Notes: generated by a model from the letters alone, not told the origin. Positions 14,199-26,477 are shown, numbered from the stretch's first letter. The stretch: DNA of 64,000 nt from Burkholderiales bacterium (GCA_030604135.1 JAUVWL010000001.1:124001-188000); one strand, 5' to 3'. Program-made: numbers and translations.

Positions 14199-15224
14199 TC
14201 AACGGGGCACGCTGAGCTGCCACGCGGCCCGCATTTCACCCACCTCCAGCCCGGCCGCGTTGCGCATGGGTGGCGGCAACAGGCCGGTCAGCACAGCGCT
14301 GGAGGTTTCGTCGGTCCAGCCCAGCTGATCGAGCGCAGACACCAGCGCCACCATCAGCGGCGCCAGTTGCCCGTCGCTGCACTTGGCTGCCACGCCCACA
14401 CCGCGGCTGAAACTGCCCAGGGCCTGCACGCCATCGGCGCCCACCTTGCTGAACCAGTCACCCCGTCCGGCCTGCATCAGGGTCAGGTCGTTGCGGCCCT
14501 CACCACTGACCAGATCCGGGTGCCGGCTCATGGCCTTCGCGACCCGGTGTGGGGTGTCGCCATAGAGCGGGTCGGGCTGTTCCACGCTCAGCCGCGCAAA
14601 CGCCCATGCCAGCGACCGCAGTGGAACCGCGTAATTCGGTGCACTGCAGCCATCGATGCCCTTGACCAGGGCGTCGCGCTCGATGCCACAGAAGTGGCTG
14701 ACGCTGGAGGCGATCGCCTCCTGCACCGGTGAGTCTGCTTGCAGGTAGGCATCCAGCGGCTGGCCGAGTACGTGGGCCAGCAGCAGCATGCCGCTGTGTT
14801 TGCCCGAGCAGTTGTGCTGCAGACGCGAGTACCGACCATCCGGAGGTGGGGTTCGGCCGGTCGCTGCGTAGAAATAGGGCACATGCACACCGCAGGCCAG
14901 GGCCGATTCGTCAGCCCCGATGAGCGCCAGCAGGTCGCGTACACGCTCCGTGTGTATGGGTTCGCCGCTGTGGCTGGCGCACAGCAGGGCGATGTCGCTC
15001 TCATCCAGCGCCAGCACGCGTGAGGCCTTGTGCACCAGGGGCATGGCCTGCAGCGGCTTGAGGGCGGAACGGGTGAATACCGGGGTTTCCACATCGCCTG
15101 CCTGGGCCAACAGCCGGCCATCGGCATCGACCACCGCGATCGAGCCGTGGTACACGTTTTCGGGGTGACCGCCGCGCAGGCTGACGGTCATGGGCGTGTG
15201 GCGTGGGATCGTCGACAAGATCAT
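14199..15224 (-). CDS. L-asparaginase II family protein (PF06089-like)
   Basis: RSALKPLQAMPLV, ALLCASHSGEPIH, HNCSGKHSGML. Confidence 0.9.
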   Translation of the reverse strand: MILSTIPRHTPMTVSLRGGHPENVYHGSIAVVDADGRLLAQAGDVETPVFTRSALKPLQAMPLVHKASRVLALDESDIALLCASHSGEPIHTERVRDLLALIGADESALACGVHVPYFYAATGRTPPPDGRYSRLQHNCSGKHSGMLLLAHVLGQPLDAYLQADSPVQEAIASSVSHFCGIERDALVKGIDGCSAPNYAVPLRSLAWAFARLSVEQPDPLYGDTPHRVAKAMSRHPDLVSGEGRNDLTLMQAGRGDWFSKVGADGVQALGSFSRGVGVAAKCSDGQLAPLMVALVSALDQLGWTDETSSAVLTGLLPPPMRNAAGLEVGEMRAAWQLSVPR

Positions 15225-15267
15225 GGGTGAGCCCGCTTGGAAAGTCAGGTATGGGCAAGTGGCTTGA

Positions 15268-15675
<408 letters not shown>

Positions 15676-15705
15676 GCCGTTGCTGACCCGAAGGGGCGTG
15701 GCGAT

Positions 15706-16296
15706 TCAGACAGCGTCCAGCCGGTCGGCGGCGGTGACGCCGCCGGCCTGTACGAGGTCCGGCAAGAGCTCTGAAGCCGCATCGCCACTCACGATGAGGT
15801 CCATCTGCCAGGGACCCATGAACTGCCGATCGACGCTCTGCGCCAGGAACTGAAGCAGTCCGTCGTAGTACCCGTTCACGTTCAGCAGGCCCACTGGCTT
15901 ATCGTGGTAGCCCAGCTGACGCCAGGTCCAGACCTCGAAAAACTCTTCGAAGGTACCGATTCCCCCCGGCAGGGCCAGAAAGGCGTCCGCGCGCTCGGCC
16001 ATCTCCCGCTTGCGTTCATGCATGGTGTCCACGACCAGCAGCTCTGTGCAGTCCTGATTGGCCCATTCCCGTTCGACCAGCGCCTTTGGAATCACGCCCA
16101 CCACGCGGCCGCCCGCGCTGAGCGTGGCGCTGGCCACCAGACCCATGAGGCCATTGCGGCCGCCGCCATAGACCAACTGCCCGCCGTGGCGGCCGATCCA
16201 GTCGCCCACCTGCCTGGCAGCGTCGGCAAAGGCGGGATCGGTGCCCGGGCGAGATCCGCAGTAGACACACAAAGAAAAGCTCGGAACTGGTTTCAT
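15706..16296 (-). CDS. LOG-family TIGR00730 Rossmann protein (cytokinin phosphoribohydrolase-like)
   Basis: LPGGIGTFEEFFEVWTWRQLG and VYGGGRNGLMG motifs. Confidence 0.92.
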   Translation of the reverse strand: MKPVPSFSLCVYCGSRPGTDPAFADAARQVGDWIGRHGGQLVYGGGRNGLMGLVASATLSAGGRVVGVIPKALVEREWANQDCTELLVVDTMHERKREMAERADAFLALPGGIGTFEEFFEVWTWRQLGYHDKPVGLLNVNGYYDGLLQFLAQSVDRQFMGPWQMDLIVSGDAASELLPDLVQAGGVTAADRLDAV

Positions 16297-16307
16297 TCGA
16301 GATCCGT

Positions 16308-16916
16308 TCACATCCACCAACGTCGCTTGCCCGCTGGCAAGGGTGGCTTGAAGTGCACCAGGCGGGTGCCCGCCATGGCATCGTGCAGGAACTGCTTCTG
16401 GGGATGGAAGCGCGCCAGGATCGCCCAGACCAGCACCCAGCCGACGAACAGCACGGACACCTCGGCACCAGGCAGTCTATACAGCCCACCGGCCGCCAAC
16501 GGCGGCAGCACCCAGACCCACGACAGCCCGAAGCGCAGCAGGGCCCGGGCCGGTGTCAACGGGCGACCCTGCCGATCGACCACCCGAATGTGCCAGGTCT
16601 TCATCGCCAGCGTCTGGCCTTTCGCCCAGAACCAGGTGAAGTAAAAGGCGAGCACCAGGAAGACATAGGCCTGCAGCGAGTACCGGTTGTTGAACGCATC
16701 CCGCATGGGAAGAAGCGCGGGCACAAGGTGCGCAGTGACAAACAGCAGGCCGAAGAAAAACAGCCCAGTGCCAAACACCACCCCGAACAGCAGCGTGCCT
16801 TCATACAACCAGCAGGCCATGCGTCTGGGCAAGGGTGGCGCCACCAGGCTGGACGTTGGTGTGATGCTGGACGGCTCAGGAACTTGGGGTTCGGGATCGC
16901 TGGGGGAATGGGTCAT
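16308..16916 (-). CDS. RDD family membrane protein
   Basis: MACWLYEGTLLFGV..., TLAMKTWHIRVVDRQGRPLT. Confidence 0.85.
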   Translation of the reverse strand: MTHSPSDPEPQVPEPSSITPTSSLVAPPLPRRMACWLYEGTLLFGVVFGTGLFFFGLLFVTAHLVPALLPMRDAFNNRYSLQAYVFLVLAFYFTWFWAKGQTLAMKTWHIRVVDRQGRPLTPARALLRFGLSWVWVLPPLAAGGLYRLPGAEVSVLFVGWVLVWAILARFHPQKQFLHDAMAGTRLVHFKPPLPAGKRRWWM

Positions 16917-17212
16917 GAATGGCCAGAAACAGACGGTGTCGAGGGGGGGATGCATCGACGGCGGACAGGGACGGAATTGTCGCATTGCCGCCATTGCGCC
17001 GTCTTTTTTGGGTTTGTCGTAACCAGAGCTGGCCATATCCCATGCTGCAGTGCGATAATGGTGTTTGCGTTTCAATCAAGGCAAACGGGTCAAAGTCCGG
17101 CGGGGTATGTGTCCGCTCATGGCTTTTGGCCTCAAGTCCTGAAGCCGCCTCACAAGGGTCGGCCAAGGGGCACCCAAGGTTTTTCGTCAGAGAAATTCTC
17201 GAAAGGTTCATC

Positions 17213-18988
17213 ATGGAAATCAGCAAGGCCGAACTGGCCTCTGCCGCCGCTGCTGCCGGCCAAAATCCCCCTGAGCTCCGCGGAGCCGAAATTCTTGTCA
17301 AGGCCCTGCAGGCCGAGGGCGTTCAATACGTCTGGGGCTATCCCGGCGGCGCTGTCCTGCACATCTACGACGCGTTCTACAAGCAGGAAACCATCCAGCA
17401 CGTGCTGGTGCGCCACGAGCAGGCGGCCGTCCATGCCGCCGACGGTTATGCCCGCGCCACCGGCGAGGTCGGTGTGGCCCTGGTGACCTCCGGTCCCGGC
17501 GTGACCAATGCGGTCACCGGCATTGCCACCGCCTACATGGACAGCATCCCCATGGTGATCATCACCGGGCAGGTGCCCACGGCCGCCATCGGGCTGGACG
17601 CCTTCCAGGAGTGCGACACCGTCGGTATCACCCGCCCCATCGTCAAGCACAACTTCCTGGTCAAGGATGCGCGCGACATGGCCATGGTGATGAAGAAGGC
17701 CTTCCACATCGCCCGCAGCGGCCGGCCCGGCCCTGTGGTGGTCGACATCCCCAAGGATGTGTCCTTCAACAAGGTGCCTTACGCCGGCTACCCGGAGAGC
17801 GTCGAAATGCGCTCCTACAACCCGGTGCGCAAGGGGCATGGCGGCCAGATCCGCAAGGCGCTGGCGCTGCTGCTCAATGCCAAGCGCCCCTACATCTACA
17901 CCGGTGGCGGCGTGTTGTTGGGCAACGCGGTTCAGGAGTTGCGCACCCTGGTCGACATGCTCGGTTATCCGGTGACCAACACCCTGATGGGCTTGGGCGC
18001 CTACCCGGCATCAGACCGCAAGTTTCTGGGCATGCTGGGCATGCACGGCACCATCGAAGCCAACAACGCCATGCAGAACTGCGATGTGCTGCTGGCCGTG
18101 GGCGCGCGCTTCGATGACCGCGTGATCGGCAACCCCAAGCACTTCGCGCAGAACGAGCGCAAGATCATCCACATCGACATCGATCCGTCGAGCATCTCCA
18201 AGCGCGTCAAGGTCGATGTGCCCATCGTGGGTGACGTCAAGGACGTGCTGACCGAGCTGATCAACATGATCCGCGAGACGCCGAGCCGGGCCGACCCCCA
18301 GGCCCTGGCTGGCTGGTGGGAGACCATCGAGGGCTGGCGCTCGCGCGACTGCCTCAAGTACGACCGGGCCAACCAGGACGTCATCAAGCCGCAGATGGTC
18401 ATCGAGACCCTGTGGAACATGACCCGAGACGCCGATGCCTACGTCACCTCCGACGTGGGCCAGCACCAGATGTGGGCCGCGCAGTACTACCGCTTCGATG
18501 AACCACGTCGCTGGATCAATTCCGGTGGCCTGGGCACCATGGGCGTGGGCATTCCCTATGCCATGGGCATCAAGCTGGCCAAACCCGAGAGCGAGGTTTA
18601 CTGTGTCACAGGTGAAGGCTCGGTGCAGATGTGCATCCAGGAGCTCTCCACCTGCCTGCAGTACAACACGCCGATCAAGGTGCTGTCGCTGAACAACCGC
18701 TACCTCGGTATGGTGCGCCAGTGGCAGGAGATCGAGTACTCCGGCCGCTACAGCCACAGCTACATGGATGCGCTGCCCAACTTCGTGAAGCTGGCGGAAG
18801 CCTACGGCCACGTCGGCATGCTGATCGAGCGCCCACAAGACGTCGAGCCGGCGCTGCGCGAAGCCCGCAAGCTCAAGGACCGCACCGTGTTCATGGACTT
18901 CCGCACCGACCCCACCGAGAACGTGTTCCCGATGGTGCAGGCCGGCAAGGGCATCACCGAGATGCTGCTGGGCTCGGAGGACCTCTGA
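17213..18988 (+). CDS. ilvB: Acetolactate synthase large subunit
   Basis: Full-length TPP enzyme; YPGGAVLHIYDA, VTSGPGVTNAVTG; start trimmed to MEISKAEL. Confidence 0.96.
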   Translation: MEISKAELASAAAAAGQNPPELRGAEILVKALQAEGVQYVWGYPGGAVLHIYDAFYKQETIQHVLVRHEQAAVHAADGYARATGEVGVALVTSGPGVTNAVTGIATAYMDSIPMVIITGQVPTAAIGLDAFQECDTVGITRPIVKHNFLVKDARDMAMVMKKAFHIARSGRPGPVVVDIPKDVSFNKVPYAGYPESVEMRSYNPVRKGHGGQIRKALALLLNAKRPYIYTGGGVLLGNAVQELRTLVDMLGYPVTNTLMGLGAYPASDRKFLGMLGMHGTIEANNAMQNCDVLLAVGARFDDRVIGNPKHFAQNERKIIHIDIDPSSISKRVKVDVPIVGDVKDVLTELINMIRETPSRADPQALAGWWETIEGWRSRDCLKYDRANQDVIKPQMVIETLWNMTRDADAYVTSDVGQHQMWAAQYYRFDEPRRWINSGGLGTMGVGIPYAMGIKLAKPESEVYCVTGEGSVQMCIQELSTCLQYNTPIKVLSLNNRYLGMVRQWQEIEYSGRYSHSYMDALPNFVKLAEAYGHVGMLIERPQDVEPALREARKLKDRTVFMDFRTDPTENVFPMVQAGKGITEMLLGSEDL

Positions 18989-19032
18989 AACCTGTGTCCG
19001 GTATTCGCGAAGGCGAGGGCGCAGGTTGTTGT

Positions 19033-19057
19033 GGATTCCCGCTTTCGTGGGAATGAC
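19033..19057. repeat. Short palindromic intergenic repeat (GTCATTCCC...GGGAATCCA type)
   Basis: ggattcccgctttcgtgggaatgac; related to 27311..27338. Confidence 0.5.
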
Positions 19058-19143
19058 GAAGCACCTTTTCTGAAGAATCTATCGGCCGCCGAGCCCGCTG
19101 TTTACCGGCAGCGGGGGAGGGCGGTCGAAATGAGGAATCGCAC

Positions 19144-19635
19144 ATGAAACACATCATCGCTGTCCTGCTCGAGAACGAAGCAGGCGCACTCTCCCGGGTC
19201 GTCGGCCTGTTTTCGGCCCGTGGCTACAACATCGAATCGCTGACTGTGGCGCCGACCGAGGACCCGAGCCTCTCGCGCATGACCATCCAGACCACCGGCT
19301 CGGACGATGTGATCGAACAGATCACCAAGCACCTCAACCGCCTCATCGAGGTGGTCAAGGTGGTCGACCTGACCGAAGGCGCCTACACCGAGCGTGAGCT
19401 CATGCTGGTGAAGGTGCGTGCCGTGGGCAAGGAGCGCGAAGAGATGAAGCGCATGGCCGACATCTTCCGCGGTCGCATCATCGACGTCACCGAAAAAAGC
19501 TACACCATCGAGCTCACGGGCGACCAGGCCAAGAACGATGCCTTCCTGGAAGCCATCGATCGCGGCGCGATCCTGGAGACCGTGCGCTCGGGGGCCAGCG
19601 GCATCGGCCGGGGCGAGCGCATCCTGCGGGTCTGA
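19144..19635 (+). CDS. ilvN: Acetolactate synthase small subunit
   Basis: MKHIIAVLLENEAGALSRVVGLFSARGYNIESLTVAPTED. Confidence 0.96.
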   Translation: MKHIIAVLLENEAGALSRVVGLFSARGYNIESLTVAPTEDPSLSRMTIQTTGSDDVIEQITKHLNRLIEVVKVVDLTEGAYTERELMLVKVRAVGKEREEMKRMADIFRGRIIDVTEKSYTIELTGDQAKNDAFLEAIDRGAILETVRSGASGIGRGERILRV

Positions 19636-19640
19636 GACCC

Positions 19641-19715
19641 ACCCCTGCGCCGTTGCGCGCCTTCCCTCCCAGGGGGCGGAGCCAGTGGCCCGGCGAAGCC
19701 GGTTCCACGGCGTCC
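19641..19715 (+). repeat. Dispersed palindromic intergenic repeat, copy A
   Basis: acccctgcgccgttgcgcgccttccctcccagggggcggagccagtggcccggcgaagccggttccacgg. Confidence 0.7.
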
Positions 19716-19726
19716 GCTGGAAATGA

Positions 19727-20800
<1,074 letters not shown>

Positions 20801-20834
20801 TCGTCACGGGTGGCATGCAGCCACCCGGGTGATG

Positions 20835-20868
20835 GCAAAAGGCCACCGTTGGTGGCCTTTTCCTTTTT
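20835..20868 (+). terminator. Rho-independent terminator after ilvC
   Basis: ggccacc-gtt-ggtggcc followed by T-rich tract. Confidence 0.75.
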
Positions 20869-20950
20869 GCTGCGCCTGCTTGGTCATCCCTTACACTGCA
20901 GGGCTGACAAGCGTCCTGTCCCGGTCGGACCGGGCGCAAACGAGATTTTC

Positions 20951-21760
20951 ATGCACGACGGAACCGATCCCATCAACCAGGCTGAACCGGAGTTGCCGCG
21001 GCGCCGCAAGGGCATCTACATGCTGCCCAACATGATCACGCTGGGCGCCTTGTTCGGCGGTTTCTACGCGGTGGTGATGGCCATGAACAACCGCTACGAC
21101 CTGGCCACGGTGGGCATCTTTGCCGCGATGTTCCTCGACGCCATGGACGGCCGGGTGGCCCGCATGACCAACACCCAGAGCGCATTCGGCGAGCAGATGG
21201 ACTCGCTCTCGGACATGGTGTCCTTTGGTGCGGCGCCGGCCCTGATCGCCTACGAATGGACGCTCAGGGACCTGGGGCGCTGGGGCTGGATTGCGGCCTT
21301 CGTGTACTGCGCCTGCGCCGCCTTGCGCCTGGCCCGCTTCAACGTCAACACAGGGGTGGTGGACAAGCGCTATTTTCAGGGGCTGCCATCGCCGGCGGCT
21401 GCAGCCCTGGTGGCCGGCTTCATCTGGCTGATGACCGAGCACGGCATCGAGCCCCGCGATCTGGCCTGGCCCATGTTCGCTCTGACCCTGTACGCCGGGC
21501 TGACCATGGTCACCAACGTGCCGTTCTACAGCTTCAAGGACCTGAGTCTGAAGAAGAGTGTGCCGTTCGCATCCATCGTGCTGGTGGCCCTGGGTATTGC
21601 GGTCATCAACATCCATCCGCCCACGGTGCTGTTCTGCCTGTTCGTGCTCTATGGCCTCTCGGGTTATGCGGTCTACATTTGGCGCAAGTCCAAGGGTCGA
21701 CACACGAGTGTCATCAGCACCTCGACCGACGAGCCGGACGAGCGTGGTCTGCACGACTGA
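20951..21760 (+). CDS. pssA: CDP-diacylglycerol-serine O-phosphatidyltransferase
   Basis: CDP-alcohol transferase motif DAMDGRVARMTNTQSAFGEQMDSLSDMVSFG. Confidence 0.93.
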   Translation: MHDGTDPINQAEPELPRRRKGIYMLPNMITLGALFGGFYAVVMAMNNRYDLATVGIFAAMFLDAMDGRVARMTNTQSAFGEQMDSLSDMVSFGAAPALIAYEWTLRDLGRWGWIAAFVYCACAALRLARFNVNTGVVDKRYFQGLPSPAAAALVAGFIWLMTEHGIEPRDLAWPMFALTLYAGLTMVTNVPFYSFKDLSLKKSVPFASIVLVALGIAVINIHPPTVLFCLFVLYGLSGYAVYIWRKSKGRHTSVISTSTDEPDERGLHD

Positions 21761-21833
21761 TGCCTGTCCGGCGGACATTGTGCTCATGAACATCCTCTAT
21801 CGACCTGGCCGCAGTTTGTGATACATTGAAGCA

Positions 21834-21890
21834 ATGAACCGCGCCGCTCGTCTGCTACTACTGGGTCCCTTCCACGGGCCAGCAGGATAG
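21834..21890 (+). CDS. leuL: Leucine leader peptide MNRAARLLLLGPFHGPAG
   Basis: Unlisted 18-aa ORF with CTG CTA CTA CTG run, followed by terminator hairpin, upstream of leuA. Confidence 0.8.
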   Translation: MNRAARLLLLGPFHGPAG

Positions 21891-21911
21891 CGCGCGCGTT
21901 TTCCAGGCACA

Positions 21912-21947
21912 ACGGCCCGTTTGCACCCGCAGCGGGCCGTTTGTTTT
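21912..21947 (+). terminator. Attenuator terminator upstream of leuA
   Basis: acggcccg-N13-cgggccgt followed by TTGTTTT. Confidence 0.82.
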
Positions 21948-22001
21948 GGAACTGCGGGTATTTTCAAGAGCCCACCACGAGAGGGCACACCGGAGAGAAC
22001 C

Positions 22002-23543
22002 ATGAGCGACCAACTGATCATTTTCGACACCACCTTGCGCGACGGCGAACAATCGCCCGGCGCCTCCATGACCAAGGACGAGAAGTTGCGCATTGCGCGT
22101 CAACTCGAGCGCCTGAAGGTCGATGTGATCGAGGCGGGCTTTGCGGCCAGCTCCAATGGCGATTTCGATTGTGTGCAGGCCATTGCCAACACCATCAAGG
22201 ACTCGACGGTTTGCTCGCTGGCCCGTGCCAACGATCGGGACATTGCCCGTGCGGCTGAGGCCCTCAAGGGAGCCAACCGCGCGCGCATCCACACCTTCAT
22301 TGCGACCAGCCCGTTGCACATGGAGAAGAAGCTGCGCATGACACCTGATCAGGTGTTCGAGCAGGCCAGGCAATCGGTGCGCTTTGCCCGCAACCTGGTG
22401 GACGATATCGAGTTCAGTCCGGAAGACGGCTACCGCAGTGACGTGGATTTCCTTTGTCGCGTGCTTGAAGCGGTGATCAACGAAGGCGCCACCACGCTGA
22501 ACATCCCGGATACCGTGGGCTATGCGATTCCCGAGCTGTACGGTGATTTCATCAAGACCTTGCGCGAGCGCATTCCCAACTCCGACAAGGCCATCTGGTC
22601 GGTGCATTGCCACAACGACCTGGGCATGGCGGTGGCCAACTCGCTCGCCGGCGTGAAGATCGGTGGGGCGCGTCAGGTGGAGTGCACGATCAATGGCCTG
22701 GGTGAGCGCGCCGGCAACTGCTCGCTGGAGGAGATCGTGATGGCGGTCAAGACCCGCCGCGATTACTTCAATCTCGACGTGGGCATCGATACCTCGCAGA
22801 TCGTGCCGGCCAGCCGCATGGTCAGTCAGACCACCGGTTTTGTGGTGCAACCCAACAAGGCCGTGGTGGGGGCCAACGCTTTCGCGCACGCCTCGGGCAT
22901 CCACCAGGACGGCGTTCTCAAGGCGCGCGACACCTACGAGATCATGCGTGCCGAAGATGTGGGCTGGAGTGCCAACAAGATCGTTTTGGGCAAGCTCTCG
23001 GGCCGCAACGCGTTCAAGCAGCGTTTGCAGGAGCTGGGCATCGAGATGGAGTCGGAAAGCGAGATCAACACCGCGTTTGCCGCCTTCAAGGAACTGGCCG
23101 ATCGCAAGAGCGAAATTTTCGACGAAGACATTCTGGCCCTGTGCAGCGATGAGAGCGTCACGGCCGAGAAAGAGCAGTACGGTCTGGTCTCGCTGTCTCA
23201 GCGCAGCGAGACCGGCGAGCGGCCGCATGCCGAGGTGGTGTTCACCATGGATGGCAAGGAGTACCAGGCTGCAGCCGATGGCAATGGTCCCGTCGACGCC
23301 TCGCTCAAGGCCATCGAAAGCCACGTCAAGAGCGGCGCGGAACTGGTGCTTTACTCGGTCAATGCGATCACCAGTGGTTCGACCGAAAGTCAGGGCGAGG
23401 TGACTGTGCGGCTGCAGCACAGTGGGCGCGTTGTCAATGGGGTGGGTGCCGATCCGGACATTGTTGTGGCTTCGGCCAAGGCGTACCTGAGTGCCTTGAA
23501 CAAGCTGCATGCCAAAGGCGATCGTGTCGCGGCGCAGGGATAA
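22002..23543 (+). CDS. leuA: 2-isopropylmalate synthase
   Basis: [34 protein letters not shown]; start trimmed to MSDQLIIF. Confidence 0.97.
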   Translation: MSDQLIIFDTTLRDGEQSPGASMTKDEKLRIARQLERLKVDVIEAGFAASSNGDFDCVQAIANTIKDSTVCSLARANDRDIARAAEALKGANRARIHTFIATSPLHMEKKLRMTPDQVFEQARQSVRFARNLVDDIEFSPEDGYRSDVDFLCRVLEAVINEGATTLNIPDTVGYAIPELYGDFIKTLRERIPNSDKAIWSVHCHNDLGMAVANSLAGVKIGGARQVECTINGLGERAGNCSLEEIVMAVKTRRDYFNLDVGIDTSQIVPASRMVSQTTGFVVQPNKAVVGANAFAHASGIHQDGVLKARDTYEIMRAEDVGWSANKIVLGKLSGRNAFKQRLQELGIEMESESEINTAFAAFKELADRKSEIFDEDILALCSDESVTAEKEQYGLVSLSQRSETGERPHAEVVFTMDGKEYQAAADGNGPVDASLKAIESHVKSGAELVLYSVNAITSGSTESQGEVTVRLQHSGRVVNGVGADPDIVVASAKAYLSALNKLHAKGDRVAAQG

Positions 23544-23720
23544 AATTCAATAAAATCAATAACTTATTCTGAAAACTCAAGATAAGCTGGGAAAAGCAGC
23601 ACTTTATGAACCTTAATTCGGGTATCTTCGAGGAGTCGTTTACAAGTTTTTGATATTGCGAGTTTTTTTGTCTGAACCTATACTCCACTCCTGTGTGAAG
23701 GTCCATGCCGGAGTGGAGAA

Positions 23721-24818
23721 ATGATCGCTAGCTGCTCGCGTCCCAGCAAAATCGTGCAAGTCTTGTCAGGGATTGTTCTCGGCTTGTCGTTGGCGCTTCC
23801 AGCTGGCCATGCCCTGGCCTCCAGTGCCAAGCAAAGCAGCTCCGCCAAGCGACCGGTCGCCAACACCCCGCCTGCGCGCAACACACAGGCACGTCCTGCC
23901 CAGCCGCAGCGCGCGCGTGCTGCGCCGCAGCAGCAACGGGCCTCGAAAGCGCCAGTGCAGCGCTCCGCCCAGGCTCAGCGACAGAACATTCAGCGCACAG
24001 CGGCCGCACCCCGTCTGTCGGTTGGCCAGCAACTGGGCCTGCGCAACAGCGATGACCCCCTGGATCTGAATTCCAGCGTGGCCCTGGTGGTCGACCAGGA
24101 AACGGGTGAGGTGCTGTTCAGCAAGAACGACTCGGCGGTGCTGCCCATCGCGTCCCTGACCAAGCTGATGACGGGACTGGTGGTTGCCGAAGCCAATCTG
24201 CCGATGCAGGAGATGATCACCATCACGCGTGACGACGTGGACACCTACAAGGGCACTTCCTCACGCCTGGCCGTGGGTGCTCGACTGAGTCGGGGCGAAT
24301 TGATGCACCTGTCACTGATGTCCAGCGAAAACCGCGCGGCCCACGCGCTGGGCCGGACGTTTCCCGGTGGCATGAACCGTTTTGTTCAGCTCATGAACCT
24401 CAAGGCGCGCGAGCTTGGCATGACAGACACCCACTATGTCGAACCCACGGGTCTGCACAGCCGCAATCGCTCCAGCGCCCGTGACCTGGCCACGTTGGTC
24501 AACGTGGCCTATGAGCATCCGATGCTGAGGGATCTGTCGACTTCGCCCAGCCGCTCAGTGCATGTCGGCAGCCGAACCCTGACCTTCAACAATTCCAATC
24601 GCCTGGTGCGCAACTCTGACTGGGACATTGGCCTGCAAAAGACCGGCTTCATCTCGGAAGCGGGGCGTTGCCTGGTGATGCAGGCCAACGTGGCCGGACG
24701 CCAGCTGATCATGGTGTTCCTTGACGCAGCGGGTTCAATCAGCCGCGCTCAGGATGCCGAGCGGGTGCGCCGCTGGGTTGAGATGCAGGCTTCAGGAGGC
24801 GTACGCCCCCAGGGCTGA
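23721..24818 (+). CDS. D-alanyl-D-alanine endopeptidase (peptidase S11)
   Basis: Signal peptide; PIASLTKLMTGLVVAEA (SxxK), SSENRAA (SxN), QKTGFISEAGRC (KTG). Confidence 0.92.
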   Translation: MIASCSRPSKIVQVLSGIVLGLSLALPAGHALASSAKQSSSAKRPVANTPPARNTQARPAQPQRARAAPQQQRASKAPVQRSAQAQRQNIQRTAAAPRLSVGQQLGLRNSDDPLDLNSSVALVVDQETGEVLFSKNDSAVLPIASLTKLMTGLVVAEANLPMQEMITITRDDVDTYKGTSSRLAVGARLSRGELMHLSLMSSENRAAHALGRTFPGGMNRFVQLMNLKARELGMTDTHYVEPTGLHSRNRSSARDLATLVNVAYEHPMLRDLSTSPSRSVHVGSRTLTFNNSNRLVRNSDWDIGLQKTGFISEAGRCLVMQANVAGRQLIMVFLDAAGSISRAQDAERVRRWVEMQASGGVRPQG

Positions 24819-24871
24819 AGCCCTGACCTGGGAGCGCCGATCTTGCAGGCACCACCGGGTCGGGTGGGGCT

Positions 24872-25660
24872 TCAGCTCTTTTGTGCCAGCGGGCAACCCA
24901 GCGCCGAAGAGATCTCTGACGCGGTTGCCCGCAAGCGGGGCAGCCAGCCTTCGTCAATGCGGTCGGCTGGTGCCGAAATCGACAGCCCGGCCACCAGCTT
25001 GTTCTGGTCGTCGTAGATGCCGGCTGCCATACAGCGGACCCCGAGTTCCAGTTCTTCGTTGTCGCGCGCCACGCCGGCCTGGCGGCATTGGGCCAGTTCG
25101 CGTTCCAGCGCGGCCAGCTGGGTCAGGCTGTTGCGTGTGTTGCCGGCCAGGCCGGTGCGCGTGGCATAGGCACGGACCCGCTGGGGATCGTCTGCCGCCA
25201 GAAACAGCTTGCCCACCGATGTCAGATGCAATGGGGCGCGCCCGCCGATGGCTCGGACCACCTGCATGCCCGATCGTTCGCTGTAGGCACGTTCGACATA
25301 GACGATTTCGTCACCCTGGCGCACGCTGAGGTTCACGGGTTGCTGGATCTGCTTGTGCAGTTCACGCATCGGCTGCAGCGCGGCATCGCGCACGTTCAGG
25401 CGTGCCTTGACCAGGTTGCCCAGTTCCAGCAGGCGCATGCCCAGCCTGTAGCTGCCGGCCTCCGGTCGGTCGACGAAGCGACCAATGGTCAGGTCATTGA
25501 GAATGCGGTGGGCGGTCGAGGGGTGCAAGCCCGTCTTTTCGCTAATCTCCTTGAGGGAAACGGGTTCTTCACGAGAAGCCAGAACCTCCAGCAGATTGAA
25601 CATGCGTTCAATGACCTGGACGGTGGGGGTGGAGGGTAGGGTATCGGTGCGTTTGCTCAT
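24872..25660 (-). CDS. IclR family transcriptional regulator
   Basis: SLKEISEKTGLHPSTAHRILNDL HTH; IclR effector domain; start trimmed to MSKRTDTL. Confidence 0.92.
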   Translation of the reverse strand: MSKRTDTLPSTPTVQVIERMFNLLEVLASREEPVSLKEISEKTGLHPSTAHRILNDLTIGRFVDRPEAGSYRLGMRLLELGNLVKARLNVRDAALQPMRELHKQIQQPVNLSVRQGDEIVYVERAYSERSGMQVVRAIGGRAPLHLTSVGKLFLAADDPQRVRAYATRTGLAGNTRNSLTQLAALERELAQCRQAGVARDNEELELGVRCMAAGIYDDQNKLVAGLSISAPADRIDEGWLPRLRATASEISSALGCPLAQKS

Positions 25661-25730
25661 GGGCCGTATCGGTTTCATCTTCATTTTACAAGATGAAAAC
25701 GGCGTTCGCCTGCCAGGGATTGATCGGGTG

Positions 25731-26477
25731 TCAAGCCGGTATCTCGGGGGTCGACCAGATGCCGTCGCGCAGCAGTTCGAACGGGCGAAAGCCGGACTTG
25801 TAGCGCATCTTGCTGCTTTCCTCGATCCAGTAGCCCAGATAGACGTAGGGCAAATCCAGGGCACGGGCCTGCTCGACCTGCCACAGGACGCTGTAGGTTC
25901 CGTAGCTGGCCTCGTCATCGGGCTCGTAGAACGTGTACACCGCGGACAGGCCATCGTTGAGGACGTCCACAATGGACACCATTTTCAAGCGGGCCGGGTG
26001 GCATTCGCTGGCAGGTTCGACGAACTCGACCAGACGCGAGTTGACGCGGCTTTGCAGCAGAAACTGGGTGTACTGGTCGATGCTGTCGTGATCCATGCCG
26101 CCGCCAGCGTGGCGACGGCTTTGGTAGCGCAGGTAGAGCTGGTAGTGCTCTGGCAGAAAGCAGAGCTTGAGCACCCGGGTTTGAAGGTTCGCGTGACGCG
26201 CCTGACAGCGTCGCTGAGCCCGGCTCGGGCTGAACTCGTGCGCCCGGATGCGCAAGGGCACACAGGCCTGGCAGCCATCGCAGTAGGGACGGTAGGTGAA
26301 CATGCCACTGCGTCTGAACCCGAGAGCCACCAGGTCGGAATAGGCGTCGTTGTGGATCAAGTGGCTGGGCGTGGCCACCTGTGAGCGCGCCTGCCTGTGG
26401 GGCAGGTAGCTGCAGGGGTAAGGCGCTGTAGCGTAGAACTGCAGCGCCTGCAGGGGCAGTTCCTTGGGGTGTGTCAC
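25731..26477 (-). CDS. bpt: Aspartate/glutamate leucyltransferase (arginyltransferase family, Bpt)
   Basis: [44 protein letters not shown] start inferred. Confidence 0.93.
   Translation of the reverse strand: MTHPKELPLQALQFYATAPYPCSYLPHRQARSQVATPSHLIHNDAYSDLVALGFRRSGMFTYRPYCDGCQACVPLRIRAHEFSPSRAQRRCQARHANLQTRVLKLCFLPEHYQLYLRYQSRRHAGGGMDHDSIDQYTQFLLQSRVNSRLVEFVEPASECHPARLKMVSIVDVLNDGLSAVYTFYEPDDEASYGTYSVLWQVEQARALDLPYVYLGYWIEESSKMRYKSGFRPFELLRDGIWSTPEIPA

Noticed and set aside
21858-23510. 550-aa minus-strand ORF antisense to leuA
   Set aside because: Shadow ORF created by codon bias; leuA is clear and has its own leader.
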